From positions 186,001 through 250,000 of the forward strand of contig NZ_NRCN01000002.1 of the NCBI RefSeq assembly GCF_003130255.1: DNA of 64,000 nucleotides, read 5' to 3'. This stretch comes from Aggregatibacter kilianii (GTDB lineage Bacteria > Pseudomonadota > Gammaproteobacteria > Enterobacterales > Pasteurellaceae). The notes beneath the pieces are model-generated. The model worked only from the letters and a program-made list of their open reading frames with translations, had not been told where the DNA came from and made no database searches. Below, one piece after another: positions 1 through 9,298 of this stretch (position 1 is the first letter of the stretch; each line of letters starts with the position of its first letter). Position numbers and translations under genes: made by a program.

Positions 1-523
1 TAGGCTCATCTGCCAATAACAGACTTGGTTTGTGAATCACCGAACGAATAAAAGAAACCCGCTGCCGCTCTCCAATAGAAAGCTGACGCGGGTATTTAGT
101 AAGCAATGATTGAATATTTAAGGCATCCGTTAAATACAAAAACCAGTCTTTATCCATGGTGCTATTTAACATTGAACAAGGCAATTCAATATTCTGTTGT
201 ACCGACAGAAAAGGCAATAAGCCTCCCGTTTGCAACATGAAACCTAACTTTCCTGCCCGTAGCTTAGAAAGTGCGGTCTGATTTTTTTGTAAAATTAACG
301 GTTGCAAATCCACTACATCACCGGCATCCCCTAATTGATAGCGAACCAAACGATCGGGCTGCAAAATCAACCCGATCATTTCCAATAAGGTACTTTTGCC
401 ACAACCACTGGCACCTTGAATGGCCAAAATCTCGCCATCCTGCAATTCAAGTTTAGGCAACAACACATTAAATTGTTGGCTCCCCTGCCCACGCCGAATC
501 GCCATTTCTTCAATAAATAACAC
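1..523 (-). CDS. ABC transporter ATP-binding protein (3' end beyond window)
   Basis: Partial ATPase subunit of an ABC transporter, about 174 residues visible. Walker A GASGCGKS is at residues 37-44, the signature LSIGERQR is in the distal part, and Walker B LLLADEP is the last thing before the window edge. I chose a GTG start at 523 because AGGA lies just upstream and the reading continues into the family's usual N-terminus (LFIEEMAIRRGQG). An ATG at 505 is the alternative. The start overlaps an uptake signal. It lies 30 bases after the VWA gene on the same strand, so it is probably the sixth gene of the Srf operon. The ATPase resembles the LolD/MacB type that works with an FtsX-like permease; that permease, if present, would lie to the left of the window. 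Substrate unknown. Confidence 0.85.
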   Translation of the reverse strand, partial: MLFIEEMAIRRGQGSQQFNVLLPKLELQDGEILAIQGASGCGKSTLLEMIGLILQPDRLVRYQLGDAGDVVDLQPLILQKNQTALSKLRAGKLGFMLQTGGLLPFLSVQQNIELPCSMLNSTMDKDWFLYLTDALNIQSLLTKYPRQLSIGERQRVSFIRSVIHKPSLLLADEP

Positions 524-553
524 CGCACTTTTCCTGTTATGTAAATGAATAAA

Positions 554-2539
554 TTATGGTAACGCCTCAAGCGGTACAGGATAAACGTAATCGCGTGGAT
601 CGCTGCCTTCCGATAAAGAAATCCAGCGGGATTGGTCCTCGTTAAACACGCGGTAATGACGTAACTTGCTGTTTAAATCACGAATAAATTTTTCTTGCTC
701 TAGGGCACTCATACCTTTCCAAATTTGTTCGTCCAATCCGGTGACTTGGCTTTTATACGGTATGCCGTCCAAATATTCTCCTAACAAGCCTAACTCGCCC
801 AGTTTGGTGGAGTTTTCTTGTTTTAATTTATTCGGGTCTTGTCCCATTGCCGCGGCAACAGAACGTAATTGGGCAAACATCGAATCCGGTGAAATTAACC
901 CTTCATTCGCGGCATCGGCAATTTTCTTCACTACATCGCTTAAATCGCTTAATTGCGCTTTAGTCATCAACACGCGGGCTTCTGCTGTCGGAATCGTTGG
1001 TTTAAGGAAATCCTTATCGCTAATCCAAGCTTTAAATACCGGCGGCGCTTTGGCGCCATTTTTATCACCTAAATAAGCCAACTGCATTGCTTTGCCCAAT
1101 AATTCCGCATCTTGCTCAATTTCAGTTTTGGCTTTTTCTTGCTTAGGCTCATCAACGATCGTGCCTGCTGCATTTTCCCCTTGGTATGCCAATTTCACTT
1201 GCGATGTCAAGGCACGAGCCAAAGCACCTACTTTTTCACCAAACTCATTCACATCACCGGCATTCACCGCATAATACAAGGGCTTGTTCAAGTAGTTATT
1301 GAAAGATAAATCGCTATATTGGGTTTTCGCCTGTTCGTGATTTTTTACCCCAGCCGGAGTTTTTAAGTGCAAGGTATAAATCGCCACGCCACGATGTTGT
1401 GCTTCTAAGCGCAATTGTTTTGCGTCCATTCCGGTGGAGGATAATGGATTATTACCGTCTAATGCCCCCGCATCGGTCACCAACACAATGTAGCGACCAC
1501 CGAAATTGTTCCAGTTAATTTCATTTAATGCCTGTGAAATACCGGCAAATGAATCTTCGCTAAACTCTTTACTGGATACTTTCGCCTGTTTTAATTCAAC
1601 AGCTTTTTGCAAGAAATCTTGCGTATCTTTCACCGTACTTGGGTCAACAAACATTTTAGAGACGTATTCCAATCCCGGCACCGCCTTGGTGCTGGAACGG
1701 AAACCGACCAAACCAAACTTAACCTGTTTGCCTAGGTTTTCTTTTTCAATTTGTTCGGAAACTTGTTTAATCACATCACGGGTACGATTGATGTAAGGAT
1801 CCATGGAAATACTGGCATCCACCACAAATACCACCGCAGCACTGAACCCGGTCAACACTTGCGGTTCACTTTTCGGATCAGACTTATTGGTTTTCGGATC
1901 GGTTTTTGATTGTGTTGCCTGTTGAACCACAGGATCCGTTTTACTCACAGACGCCACTTCCAAAATACGCTCATAGAAACCTTGTGAGTTCATGACTTCT
2001 TCACCTTGCAAAATCGGCAAAAGATAGAAATTCTTTTGGAAATCAATAAACTCTTTTGGCTCTTGAGCAACAATTTGTGGTGGTGTTTTATTATTGGCTA
2101 AGTCGGCACGAATCGGCTCCAAGATTTTCTTCGCATCATCGGCATTCACCACGGTTTCAATGTCTTCCTTGTTCTTAAAGAACAATAACGGTTGGCGATC
2201 GACCGGGTTGGTAAAAGCCAAAGTCATCTGCATATTCCAAGCGACCGTACAATCGGCATCCAACCAACCCACGGTTTTACCAAAGCTGTCCGGCCCTACT
2301 TTTAACCATTCTTTACCATTTGTCGTTTGGCGCTGATACACATAAAAACGGGAAAAAGCAGGCTGTTTTTTACCTGCCGTTGCACCCGCGTTATCCACCA
2401 ATTGGCAACTTGGCGTGCTTAACACCCGTTGATAAAGTGTTTTTTTACCTTCCTGTTTTAACGGCTCATCCGCCAATGCGGCATTTGCCATAAATCCCAT
2501 TAATAAAGCAATTGAGGTGACTTTAAAAGACTTCATCAT
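554..2539 (-). CDS. Periplasmic von Willebrand factor A domain protein of the Srf cluster
   Basis: 661 residues with an N-terminal signal peptide (residues 1-23, ending ALA) and no other clear membrane segment, so probably periplasmic. Residues 25-200 are a cysteine-containing domain I cannot name. A short linker with repeated TDP/SDP units (about 200-226) leads into a VWA domain beginning near 233. Its metal site DASIS is at 241-245, and a VTDAG strand follows about 100 residues later. The C-terminal 200 residues are helical and unassigned. VWA domains bind protein ligands through a bound divalent metal. The start codon overlaps the stop of the preceding gene (ATGATGA), so the two are translationally coupled. 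Annotated in some genomes as a putative serine/threonine kinase-associated protein, but I see no kinase motif. Confidence 0.85.
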   Translation of the reverse strand: MMKSFKVTSIALLMGFMANAALADEPLKQEGKKTLYQRVLSTPSCQLVDNAGATAGKKQPAFSRFYVYQRQTTNGKEWLKVGPDSFGKTVGWLDADCTVAWNMQMTLAFTNPVDRQPLLFFKNKEDIETVVNADDAKKILEPIRADLANNKTPPQIVAQEPKEFIDFQKNFYLLPILQGEEVMNSQGFYERILEVASVSKTDPVVQQATQSKTDPKTNKSDPKSEPQVLTGFSAAVVFVVDASISMDPYINRTRDVIKQVSEQIEKENLGKQVKFGLVGFRSSTKAVPGLEYVSKMFVDPSTVKDTQDFLQKAVELKQAKVSSKEFSEDSFAGISQALNEINWNNFGGRYIVLVTDAGALDGNNPLSSTGMDAKQLRLEAQHRGVAIYTLHLKTPAGVKNHEQAKTQYSDLSFNNYLNKPLYYAVNAGDVNEFGEKVGALARALTSQVKLAYQGENAAGTIVDEPKQEKAKTEIEQDAELLGKAMQLAYLGDKNGAKAPPVFKAWISDKDFLKPTIPTAEARVLMTKAQLSDLSDVVKKIADAANEGLISPDSMFAQLRSVAAAMGQDPNKLKQENSTKLGELGLLGEYLDGIPYKSQVTGLDEQIWKGMSALEQEKFIRDLNSKLRHYRVFNEDQSRWISLSEGSDPRDYVYPVPLEALP

Positions 2540-3528
2540 TTTTTCAATTCCGCTAAACGTTGTTTTGCCTCGGCTAAATTCGGGTTAGCCTCCAATGCGG
2601 TTTCATACCAATAAATGGCTGTGCCTTTGTCGGCTTTGAAACAACTGCTGTTGGCATTTTCTTCATATTCTTTTGCGTATGCCAAAGCAATATCGGCATT
2701 TCCGCTCTGAGCCTGATTCGCATATAAACGCTGTGCTATGGCACATTTGTTTTCTGCTTTGGCCTGATTAATCACGGCCAAAATGCGCTGGCTGTCAGGT
2801 TTGGTTTTTAGACAATTTTGAATAAAGGCTAATTCATCATTTTTATTTTGGCTTAAACTACATTCATCGGCGGACTGCGCTTTTTCTTCCGTTTTATTTT
2901 TATTCAAGAAGTAATAAGCTGCTGCACCGGCGATGGCCAATAAAAGAAGCAATAAAATAATCAAACCAAGTTTGCTTTTCTTTTTCGGAGCCGGTTGAGG
3001 CGGAGGTACAACCTCCGGTTCTTCCACCACCGGTTCAATAATAATTTCTTCCTCCGGCGGCAATTTGATCTCGTCAATAATCGGTTCAGGCTCAAGATCG
3101 GGAATATTCACCAAAACTTGGTCATCTACATGATTCACGGTGTTATCAATAGAGCGCACATCATCCGCACGTGCTGTATTGCCGCTGGCAGAAGAGGCTA
3201 ACACGTCATTGGAAAGTTTTAACACGCCCATATCTTTTGTATTGGCATCGCGCACCATCATACGATATTGCATGGTGCTGCTTTGTTGTACCAAAGCATC
3301 AATTAACCAAGGGCCAAGTACGCCACTTAGCACGTTATCTTGTAAGGTTAATTGCTCACTGACTTTCAACCAAACGGGCTCAATATTCCAATGCTGTCCT
3401 TCGGCAAAATAGTAGGAATCCTGACTCCGTTGCACACTGATTTCAATATTTTCAACGCCGCCTTTCCAGTTACCGGCGGTGAATTCCGCATATCCCGGAC
3501 GTACGGCTTTCAATTCAATTCTTAACAT
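2536..3528 (-). CDS. TPR-containing single-pass membrane protein of the Srf cluster
   Basis: 330 residues. An N-terminal beta-rich cytosolic domain (1-115) is followed by an acidic and proline-rich linker (about 140-180, rich in Glu-Pro and PPPQP), then a KKKSK stop before one transmembrane helix (187-208). The C-terminal part (215-330) has paired helices of TPR/Sel1 type (AIYWYETALEANPNLAEAKQ). There is no signal peptide, so the likely topology is N-in, C-out, placing the TPR domain in the periplasm with the VWA protein. It is 15 bases downstream of srfC, and its stop overlaps the VWA start. TPRs are protein-protein adaptors, so this is probably the bridge between cytosolic SrfB/SrfC and the periplasmic part; that role is inference. 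Confidence 0.82.
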   Translation of the reverse strand: MLRIELKAVRPGYAEFTAGNWKGGVENIEISVQRSQDSYYFAEGQHWNIEPVWLKVSEQLTLQDNVLSGVLGPWLIDALVQQSSTMQYRMMVRDANTKDMGVLKLSNDVLASSASGNTARADDVRSIDNTVNHVDDQVLVNIPDLEPEPIIDEIKLPPEEEIIIEPVVEEPEVVPPPQPAPKKKSKLGLIILLLLLLAIAGAAAYYFLNKNKTEEKAQSADECSLSQNKNDELAFIQNCLKTKPDSQRILAVINQAKAENKCAIAQRLYANQAQSGNADIALAYAKEYEENANSSCFKADKGTAIYWYETALEANPNLAEAKQRLAELKK

Positions 3529-3543
3529 AACTTATCCTTCGGT

Positions 3544-6225
3544 TTATTCCGCCACCGCTGAGTTTCTGAAGACATTTAAAATTTCACCTAATCGCGCATT
3601 TTGTACCGCGTCAATTTCACGTCCGGCACTGTGTCCTGCATTGCTTTGGGTGAATTCCATAAAGGCAATAAACCAGTCGGTGAGATAATTTTTGGTGTAA
3701 TCTCCGGTGTAATTGCTCAATTTTGGTAAATTATTGATTTTTTCCACTTCAGCGATTTCAAAAATCTGTCCATCGCGCACACGACTAGCCGGACGCTCCG
3801 CCACAGGCATTTGATCAAATCCAAGCCAAGCAAGGAAATCAGCAATTTCAGTGGTCACGGAGAATACTTGACGTTCCACAATCTGATCACGCTTACTGGC
3901 GCCCACTTCGTTACGATTAATCACTTTGGTTAAGCGATTTAATAAATTAAGACGGTTCGCACCGGTAATCAATTCGCCAACAATGCCTTCAATACATTGT
4001 GCCGAGAACGGATAAAATCGTGTATTGCGCGGATCCATAGAAATACCGCGTAAATGCTCAATCCATGCTTTAAACACCGCTTGGGCAAAACGGGATTCCG
4101 GCAATTTCTCTTCCGAAACGTTTGGATTTTTGACCGCACTTTGTGGCTCATCAAACAAATCAAAGCTGTCATCAAAGCCAAAACCGGAAGCAAACGCATT
4201 GGATTTATTTACCTCCTCGGAATCTTTGGCAGAAGGCGATAACAAATCATCATCATTGTCGGCAAAATATAAAGAATGAATGGTTTCTTCCGGTAATTGA
4301 AGGCTACGTAAAAACTCACCCACAATTAATGCGCTTTTTTGTAATTCGCCAATGACCAATTTAGCCAACTGTTGTTTACGTTGCACTTCTTCCGCACCAT
4401 CGCTTTGATACCAACTGGCAAAACGGTTTTCGATGATATGTTGAATCGCATGATTTAACTGTTCTGCAATACGCTTTTGCTTCACTTGCGGCATCGCCAC
4501 TGTTTTTAAATAATCGCTGATCCGTTGCATCCCACCGTCATTTAATAATATCATGCCATCCCAAGCCTCTTGAGGATTGGCAATGTGTTTTTGAATATCC
4601 GGATCATCGGCAAATGTGCGACGTAACAAATCCAATTGCGCACTTTCATTTGGACGCACGCGTAATTCCTGCCCGTCTTCCACATCTAAGAAAGACACTT
4701 TAAAGCCCGGTTTACGCACTAAGAAAGTATTGTTAAACGGTTTGCCGTTCGACCAATCATTTAACCATGGATAATTACCAAAACGCTCCAAAATGGTTTG
4801 TTTCAACAACCCGCCGGAACCCCAGCTGATTTTCAACATATTTTCATCTTTGGTCAGATCAGCACTAATTCGTTTATCAAACATAGTAATCGCCCATAAC
4901 AAACCCGGTTTCCGTTGTGAGCGGGCCTCCGGCGTATCGCCTTGGGTTTTATTAATCCAGCGTTCAAGCACAGGGCCTACGCTGTTAACATCGGATTGTT
5001 TATCGGATGGCGTACACACGATCAATAAATTCATTTCTTGGCTGTCAGTGTAACGCTCAAACAAATACGCCACTTTGCCACGCAAAATTAACTGGGAAAC
5101 CGGATTGCCTTCCTGAATTTCTTTAAGACTTGAAATCGCCAAACGGCCGCGATAGCCCGGGAAGTCAAGTAAATCAACACTTTCCACTGCCGGTACACGG
5201 GTTGGGTTCATCAACGGAAACACAAGTTCAGCAGTAAGTGCGGTCAATTGTGCGAGAGAAATTTTTACCGGTTCGCCAATATTGTCTTCCGAAAAATAAG
5301 GGCGCACCTCAAGCAATTCGTCTTTATCCGTATTCAATCGCTCCAACATATCCACGTTCATAATACTATCCGCTTGGGATAGCTCGCCGTTGACTTCTTT
5401 TACCACTGCGGTTAGCGGCGCATAAACACGATCTGCATTGCCTAAAGCGGCCAAAGTGTGAGCAAACTGCACATAAATCGCACTTAAATCCGCTTCCTCT
5501 CCCCATAAAATAGAGAACAATTGAGCACGATCATTAATGCTCAAATAAGGGGCAATTAAAGTAGCCTTCGCCCAATACCCTCCTTGCAACATGGCTAAGG
5601 ATTTTCCGAAGCTTTCCGTGGCGTAATCTTGCAAATCCACTACATCATCTTCCGTTACACCGGCTACACGCTGCGCCGACATTTTTGCCGTCATACGTCT
5701 TAATAGCGCATTGACGTTTTGTTGATCCAGTTTGTAATCAACTTTTTCCTTATCAAAATCATTGAAATAAGAATTCACCAATAATTTGGCAATTTCAATT
5801 TCATGGAACAATCGAAGTTCGAGCGGATAGCCTTGAATACCGCCCTTTGCCGTACGACTAAAACGGGTCACCAAACCGGTGGCTTCTTTACCGCCACCCG
5901 GTGGGTTAACATGCTTAATAAAGTCTAATTTACGACCATCAAAAAGCGTTTCTAAATTACCGTTGGCATCAGCCGCCAACGCTGAAATTAAAAAGGATTT
6001 ACCCGCTTGGGATAAGCCAAAAAAGCCTGTTGTCATCGGACGCTCGGACACTGCACCAAGACGTTTGGCGGTATTACGCAAGCGGCGTAATTCCAAAATG
6101 AGTCCATCGGCTTCGTTATTTAAACGGGCGACATTCGGACGAACCTGACTAACCCAATCAATCGCCTGTTGGGAACCATCAAAAATATTTTGCCATGCTT
6201 GCGCTAATTGATTTTCTACACTCAT
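3544..6225 (-). CDS. srfC: SrfC family putative virulence factor, dynamin-like P-loop GTPase
   Basis: 893 residues, starting at the ATG that overlaps the srfB stop (ATGA), the usual coupled arrangement; an in-frame start four codons earlier is less likely. Nucleotide-binding motifs are visible. The P-loop is GLSQAGKS at 70-77. A G3-like DxPG motif, DLLDFPGYRGR, is at 351-361. A possible G4 region is TMFDKR at 447-452. The wide spacing between P-loop and G3 and the long helical C-terminal half resemble large dynamin-type GTPases rather than Ras-like ones. The family is annotated as 'virulence factor SrfC' from a Salmonella SsrB-regulated locus. Probably cytosolic, no membrane helix. It is encoded between SrfB and the membrane components, which suggests a shared complex. 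Confidence 0.88.
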   Translation of the reverse strand: MSVENQLAQAWQNIFDGSQQAIDWVSQVRPNVARLNNEADGLILELRRLRNTAKRLGAVSERPMTTGFFGLSQAGKSFLISALAADANGNLETLFDGRKLDFIKHVNPPGGGKEATGLVTRFSRTAKGGIQGYPLELRLFHEIEIAKLLVNSYFNDFDKEKVDYKLDQQNVNALLRRMTAKMSAQRVAGVTEDDVVDLQDYATESFGKSLAMLQGGYWAKATLIAPYLSINDRAQLFSILWGEEADLSAIYVQFAHTLAALGNADRVYAPLTAVVKEVNGELSQADSIMNVDMLERLNTDKDELLEVRPYFSEDNIGEPVKISLAQLTALTAELVFPLMNPTRVPAVESVDLLDFPGYRGRLAISSLKEIQEGNPVSQLILRGKVAYLFERYTDSQEMNLLIVCTPSDKQSDVNSVGPVLERWINKTQGDTPEARSQRKPGLLWAITMFDKRISADLTKDENMLKISWGSGGLLKQTILERFGNYPWLNDWSNGKPFNNTFLVRKPGFKVSFLDVEDGQELRVRPNESAQLDLLRRTFADDPDIQKHIANPQEAWDGMILLNDGGMQRISDYLKTVAMPQVKQKRIAEQLNHAIQHIIENRFASWYQSDGAEEVQRKQQLAKLVIGELQKSALIVGEFLRSLQLPEETIHSLYFADNDDDLLSPSAKDSEEVNKSNAFASGFGFDDSFDLFDEPQSAVKNPNVSEEKLPESRFAQAVFKAWIEHLRGISMDPRNTRFYPFSAQCIEGIVGELITGANRLNLLNRLTKVINRNEVGASKRDQIVERQVFSVTTEIADFLAWLGFDQMPVAERPASRVRDGQIFEIAEVEKINNLPKLSNYTGDYTKNYLTDWFIAFMEFTQSNAGHSAGREIDAVQNARLGEILNVFRNSAVAE

Positions 6226-9200
6226 CTTTTCACACATCCACTATCTAACCAATATTGAGTTTCGCCTAAACCTGCATCAACCATTGTATTTAAGGTCAAT
6301 TTAATGTCTTCGTTACGACGACAGGAACGTCCATCAGAGGCGGAAACGGATTTAATGTAAAAATTCTCCGCACTTTCTTGGCTATTGCTTGAACTGCTCT
6401 TATTTTTCACACCAAGCACCACTTTTAAAACCGTGCCATCAATGGCTAAACGGCGCTTAATATCATCGTTTTCAATGGTCAATAAATAAATCGGCGATGC
6501 TACCCAGCGTTCTACGTTTAGCTGGCGGAAACCAATACGCATTGCGCCACGTACTTCAAATTCCGTATCCGGGAAATCGTAATCTTCATTATCCAAATCA
6601 ATTTCAGAATAATATAAGTTACTGTCTTTAATCACGTTGTTGTTATCCAACAAACCGATATAACGAATAGTAGAATAAGAATGCATGGATGCCGCACGGA
6701 AATAGAAATTCGGCAAACGCATATTATTACTTAAGAAACACAGCATAGCGCCTACTGCTGCTGTGGTTTTCGGATCATCAATGCGCCCTTGTTTATGGAA
6801 CGGGTACCAGTTGCCGGTACGATAATGATGCAACGGCATAATCCGCCCCACAGGCAATGGCAAGCGGCTACGGAAGAAACTTTGTACCCCCGGCAGGCGG
6901 GAAGGACGGCCGGTTAACAACAACACGTCACATTGGTACAAATTGATGATTTCACATAAGGCATTAAAAGTTTTACAAATATCAAAATGCCCACGAATGA
7001 ATAATTTATGAATAGCTGCCAAATCCACATGAATCGGCAAATCTAAAATATTGAAGTTTGGATTGCCTAATTCACGGGCAATCGGTGTATTAATATAATT
7101 CAATACATTTTCTGTCGGCTCGTCCACCTGCGCCAATAAACTACGGAAAGTTGCACCGGCTAAGGTGTTTTCCGTACTAAACGGATCAAATTCTTCATAT
7201 TCTTTCAAAATACGCAAACCGATCGGACTGAACACTTGCAAGGTCAGTTGTTGACGTAACAATGCGTCTTGCACTTTTAAGGTTTGGGAGCCGATATATT
7301 GTGCCAAAATAGGTTCAGGATCGCGTAAGCCTGCTTGTTTTAAACCGTTACTTAGCGCAGGGACAACAATATCGCGAATCATGTCCAACAAAATGTCATC
7401 ACCGGCCACCTTGAAACCGTCTCGGAACAGTTGTTCCGGCTCGATATAAGCATTACTGCTATTGGTGTTGCTGTTTTCGCCGTAATCCATTTTGTATTTA
7501 TTAATCACCAAATCCGTGGTGCCACCACCAATATCCACACTGGCAATGGTAATGGATTTATCTTTTGCCAATTTATCCGGGCGGGATAAGGCAGCAAAAA
7601 ATTCTTCCGGGCGACCGCCGTAATTATTTTGAGTCTCGTTAAACAAATACACGATTTGTCCGCAAGTCGCTTCATCCCACTGAATATGCACTTCCGGCAA
7701 CATCGGCCAATATTTTTGACGCCCTTCTTCGGTAGCGAAATCAACATTATCGTCCGATTTATCCCATCCCAAACTCTTCCAAACTAAGCCAATAGCTTGA
7801 TACATAGCATTTTTGAAAATTTCCCGTTCCGGTTTCGGCATTGCCGGCGGAATGGTCAGAATAATAGAACGCAAGAAACGCGGCGTACGGGAATGCTCTA
7901 ATTTAGCACGTTGTGCCGGACTGTTAATTTGCATTAATGCATGCATTAACACTTCCGACAACATAAATGTCATCAAAGAACTACGGGAATATTTCGGTTG
8001 GAACACCGGCATTTTACGCTCGAATTCTTCTTCAACATCATCACGTAAAATATGTAAGGCTTCGCCGTACTCGTTGATTAAGCCGGAAAGTGGCTCGGCA
8101 GTGGCGTAAGGCTCGTGATCGGTTTTCACATAAGCAGAATTGAAACGCCACATTTGTTCGTACTTATCCAAATCCCACAAATAGCGTTTCGGGCTGGATA
8201 ACCCGGTGGAACCTTCATTACCGTTACGACGACTTGCCAAGCGCCCCGCTTCTTTACCTACGCGCGCAATGGTTGGCCATTGGAAGGCATCACGACGTCC
8301 ACTTTGTAGCGACCAATGATCTTTACCGAAAAAGGCCTGCGCAAATTCCACACGGCTTTCAAAGGGTTCGGTGTAAATCCGTTCCGGATTGGTTAAATCC
8401 CGCAATTCCAGTTCATACCGTTTTTTCAAGCCGTCTTTTTCTTGCACATGGTCTTCAATCAGAATGCCGCAAGTACGGGAGTTTCCCACATCCAACACCA
8501 TATCCACCGGAATCGCTTTCATGATGTCATCGGTTTTATTGGAGACCACTTTAATTCTTGGCAACGCCACTTCGCTACCCAAAATCGCCAAAATATTCAG
8601 ATAATGCCCTTGGTGCGCTTTACGTTCGACTTCTTGCACTAAGTCTTCCGGATGAATTTTCAAACGATTCGCTTCCGGCGCCAATTCTTTAAATAATTCC
8701 AATAACCAATTATTTACCCAATTGAAATCCAAGAACCAAGACATTTGATCGGATTGATGCGCCAAGCCGAATAACACGCCGGAACGCACATCCTCGTGAG
8801 TAGGCGCCAAATAAGCGGTGTCTTGGCTATTTGGGAAAATTTTTGTATCGAAAGCAAAAGTCACTCGATGAGTATGCCCATCAGGATCCGCGCCTTCCGC
8901 CAATTCCACAATGCGCACCCGAGCCCAGTTATATGGACCTTCATCAAAACGATCGGGCGGCACGGTTCTCAACACAGGAATCGGCAACCAAACACCGTCA
9001 AATAATTTAAAAGATTGCTCTACGCTAATTTCTTGCTCGGTACGCACCAAAATGCCAGGACGACTTGGATCACAAAAACCTTCGCCGTTTTTATCGGCAA
9101 TCAGACGACGCAACGGTCCATTAACCGCCGAGGAAACGAAATTGCCATTGCCTTTTTCACGCCACTCTTTGGCTTTCCAATTAATTGTCAACGCAAAATC

Positions 9201-9269
9201 AATGAATTGCACACCGCTATTCATGACTAACGAAAGTTCTTTACCAAAATTATGTAACTCAGGAAACAT
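6222..9269 (-). CDS. srfB: SrfB family putative virulence factor, Hsp70/actin-fold ATPase
   Basis: 1015 residues, cytosolic. It carries the signatures of the actin/Hsp70/sugar-kinase fold: phosphate-1 DVGNSRTCG (260-268), phosphate-2 DIGGGTTDL (579-587) and an adenosine motif LLTGRPSRLPG (784-794). The roughly 250 residues before phosphate-1 are a separate N-terminal domain. More than 300 residues separate the two phosphate loops, longer than in Hsp70. GAGAG lies 8 bases before the ATG. The family name comes from the Salmonella srfB locus. Its biochemical function is not settled, but ATP-driven conformational change is expected from the fold. It overlaps srfC by four bases and follows srfA by 29 bases. 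Confidence 0.9.
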   Translation of the reverse strand: MFPELHNFGKELSLVMNSGVQFIDFALTINWKAKEWREKGNGNFVSSAVNGPLRRLIADKNGEGFCDPSRPGILVRTEQEISVEQSFKLFDGVWLPIPVLRTVPPDRFDEGPYNWARVRIVELAEGADPDGHTHRVTFAFDTKIFPNSQDTAYLAPTHEDVRSGVLFGLAHQSDQMSWFLDFNWVNNWLLELFKELAPEANRLKIHPEDLVQEVERKAHQGHYLNILAILGSEVALPRIKVVSNKTDDIMKAIPVDMVLDVGNSRTCGILIEDHVQEKDGLKKRYELELRDLTNPERIYTEPFESRVEFAQAFFGKDHWSLQSGRRDAFQWPTIARVGKEAGRLASRRNGNEGSTGLSSPKRYLWDLDKYEQMWRFNSAYVKTDHEPYATAEPLSGLINEYGEALHILRDDVEEEFERKMPVFQPKYSRSSLMTFMLSEVLMHALMQINSPAQRAKLEHSRTPRFLRSIILTIPPAMPKPEREIFKNAMYQAIGLVWKSLGWDKSDDNVDFATEEGRQKYWPMLPEVHIQWDEATCGQIVYLFNETQNNYGGRPEEFFAALSRPDKLAKDKSITIASVDIGGGTTDLVINKYKMDYGENSNTNSSNAYIEPEQLFRDGFKVAGDDILLDMIRDIVVPALSNGLKQAGLRDPEPILAQYIGSQTLKVQDALLRQQLTLQVFSPIGLRILKEYEEFDPFSTENTLAGATFRSLLAQVDEPTENVLNYINTPIARELGNPNFNILDLPIHVDLAAIHKLFIRGHFDICKTFNALCEIINLYQCDVLLLTGRPSRLPGVQSFFRSRLPLPVGRIMPLHHYRTGNWYPFHKQGRIDDPKTTAAVGAMLCFLSNNMRLPNFYFRAASMHSYSTIRYIGLLDNNNVIKDSNLYYSEIDLDNEDYDFPDTEFEVRGAMRIGFRQLNVERWVASPIYLLTIENDDIKRRLAIDGTVLKVVLGVKNKSSSSNSQESAENFYIKSVSASDGRSCRRNEDIKLTLNTMVDAGLGETQYWLDSGCVKR

Positions 9270-9298
9270 GTGCTATCTCTCTTTCATCTCATTAATGC

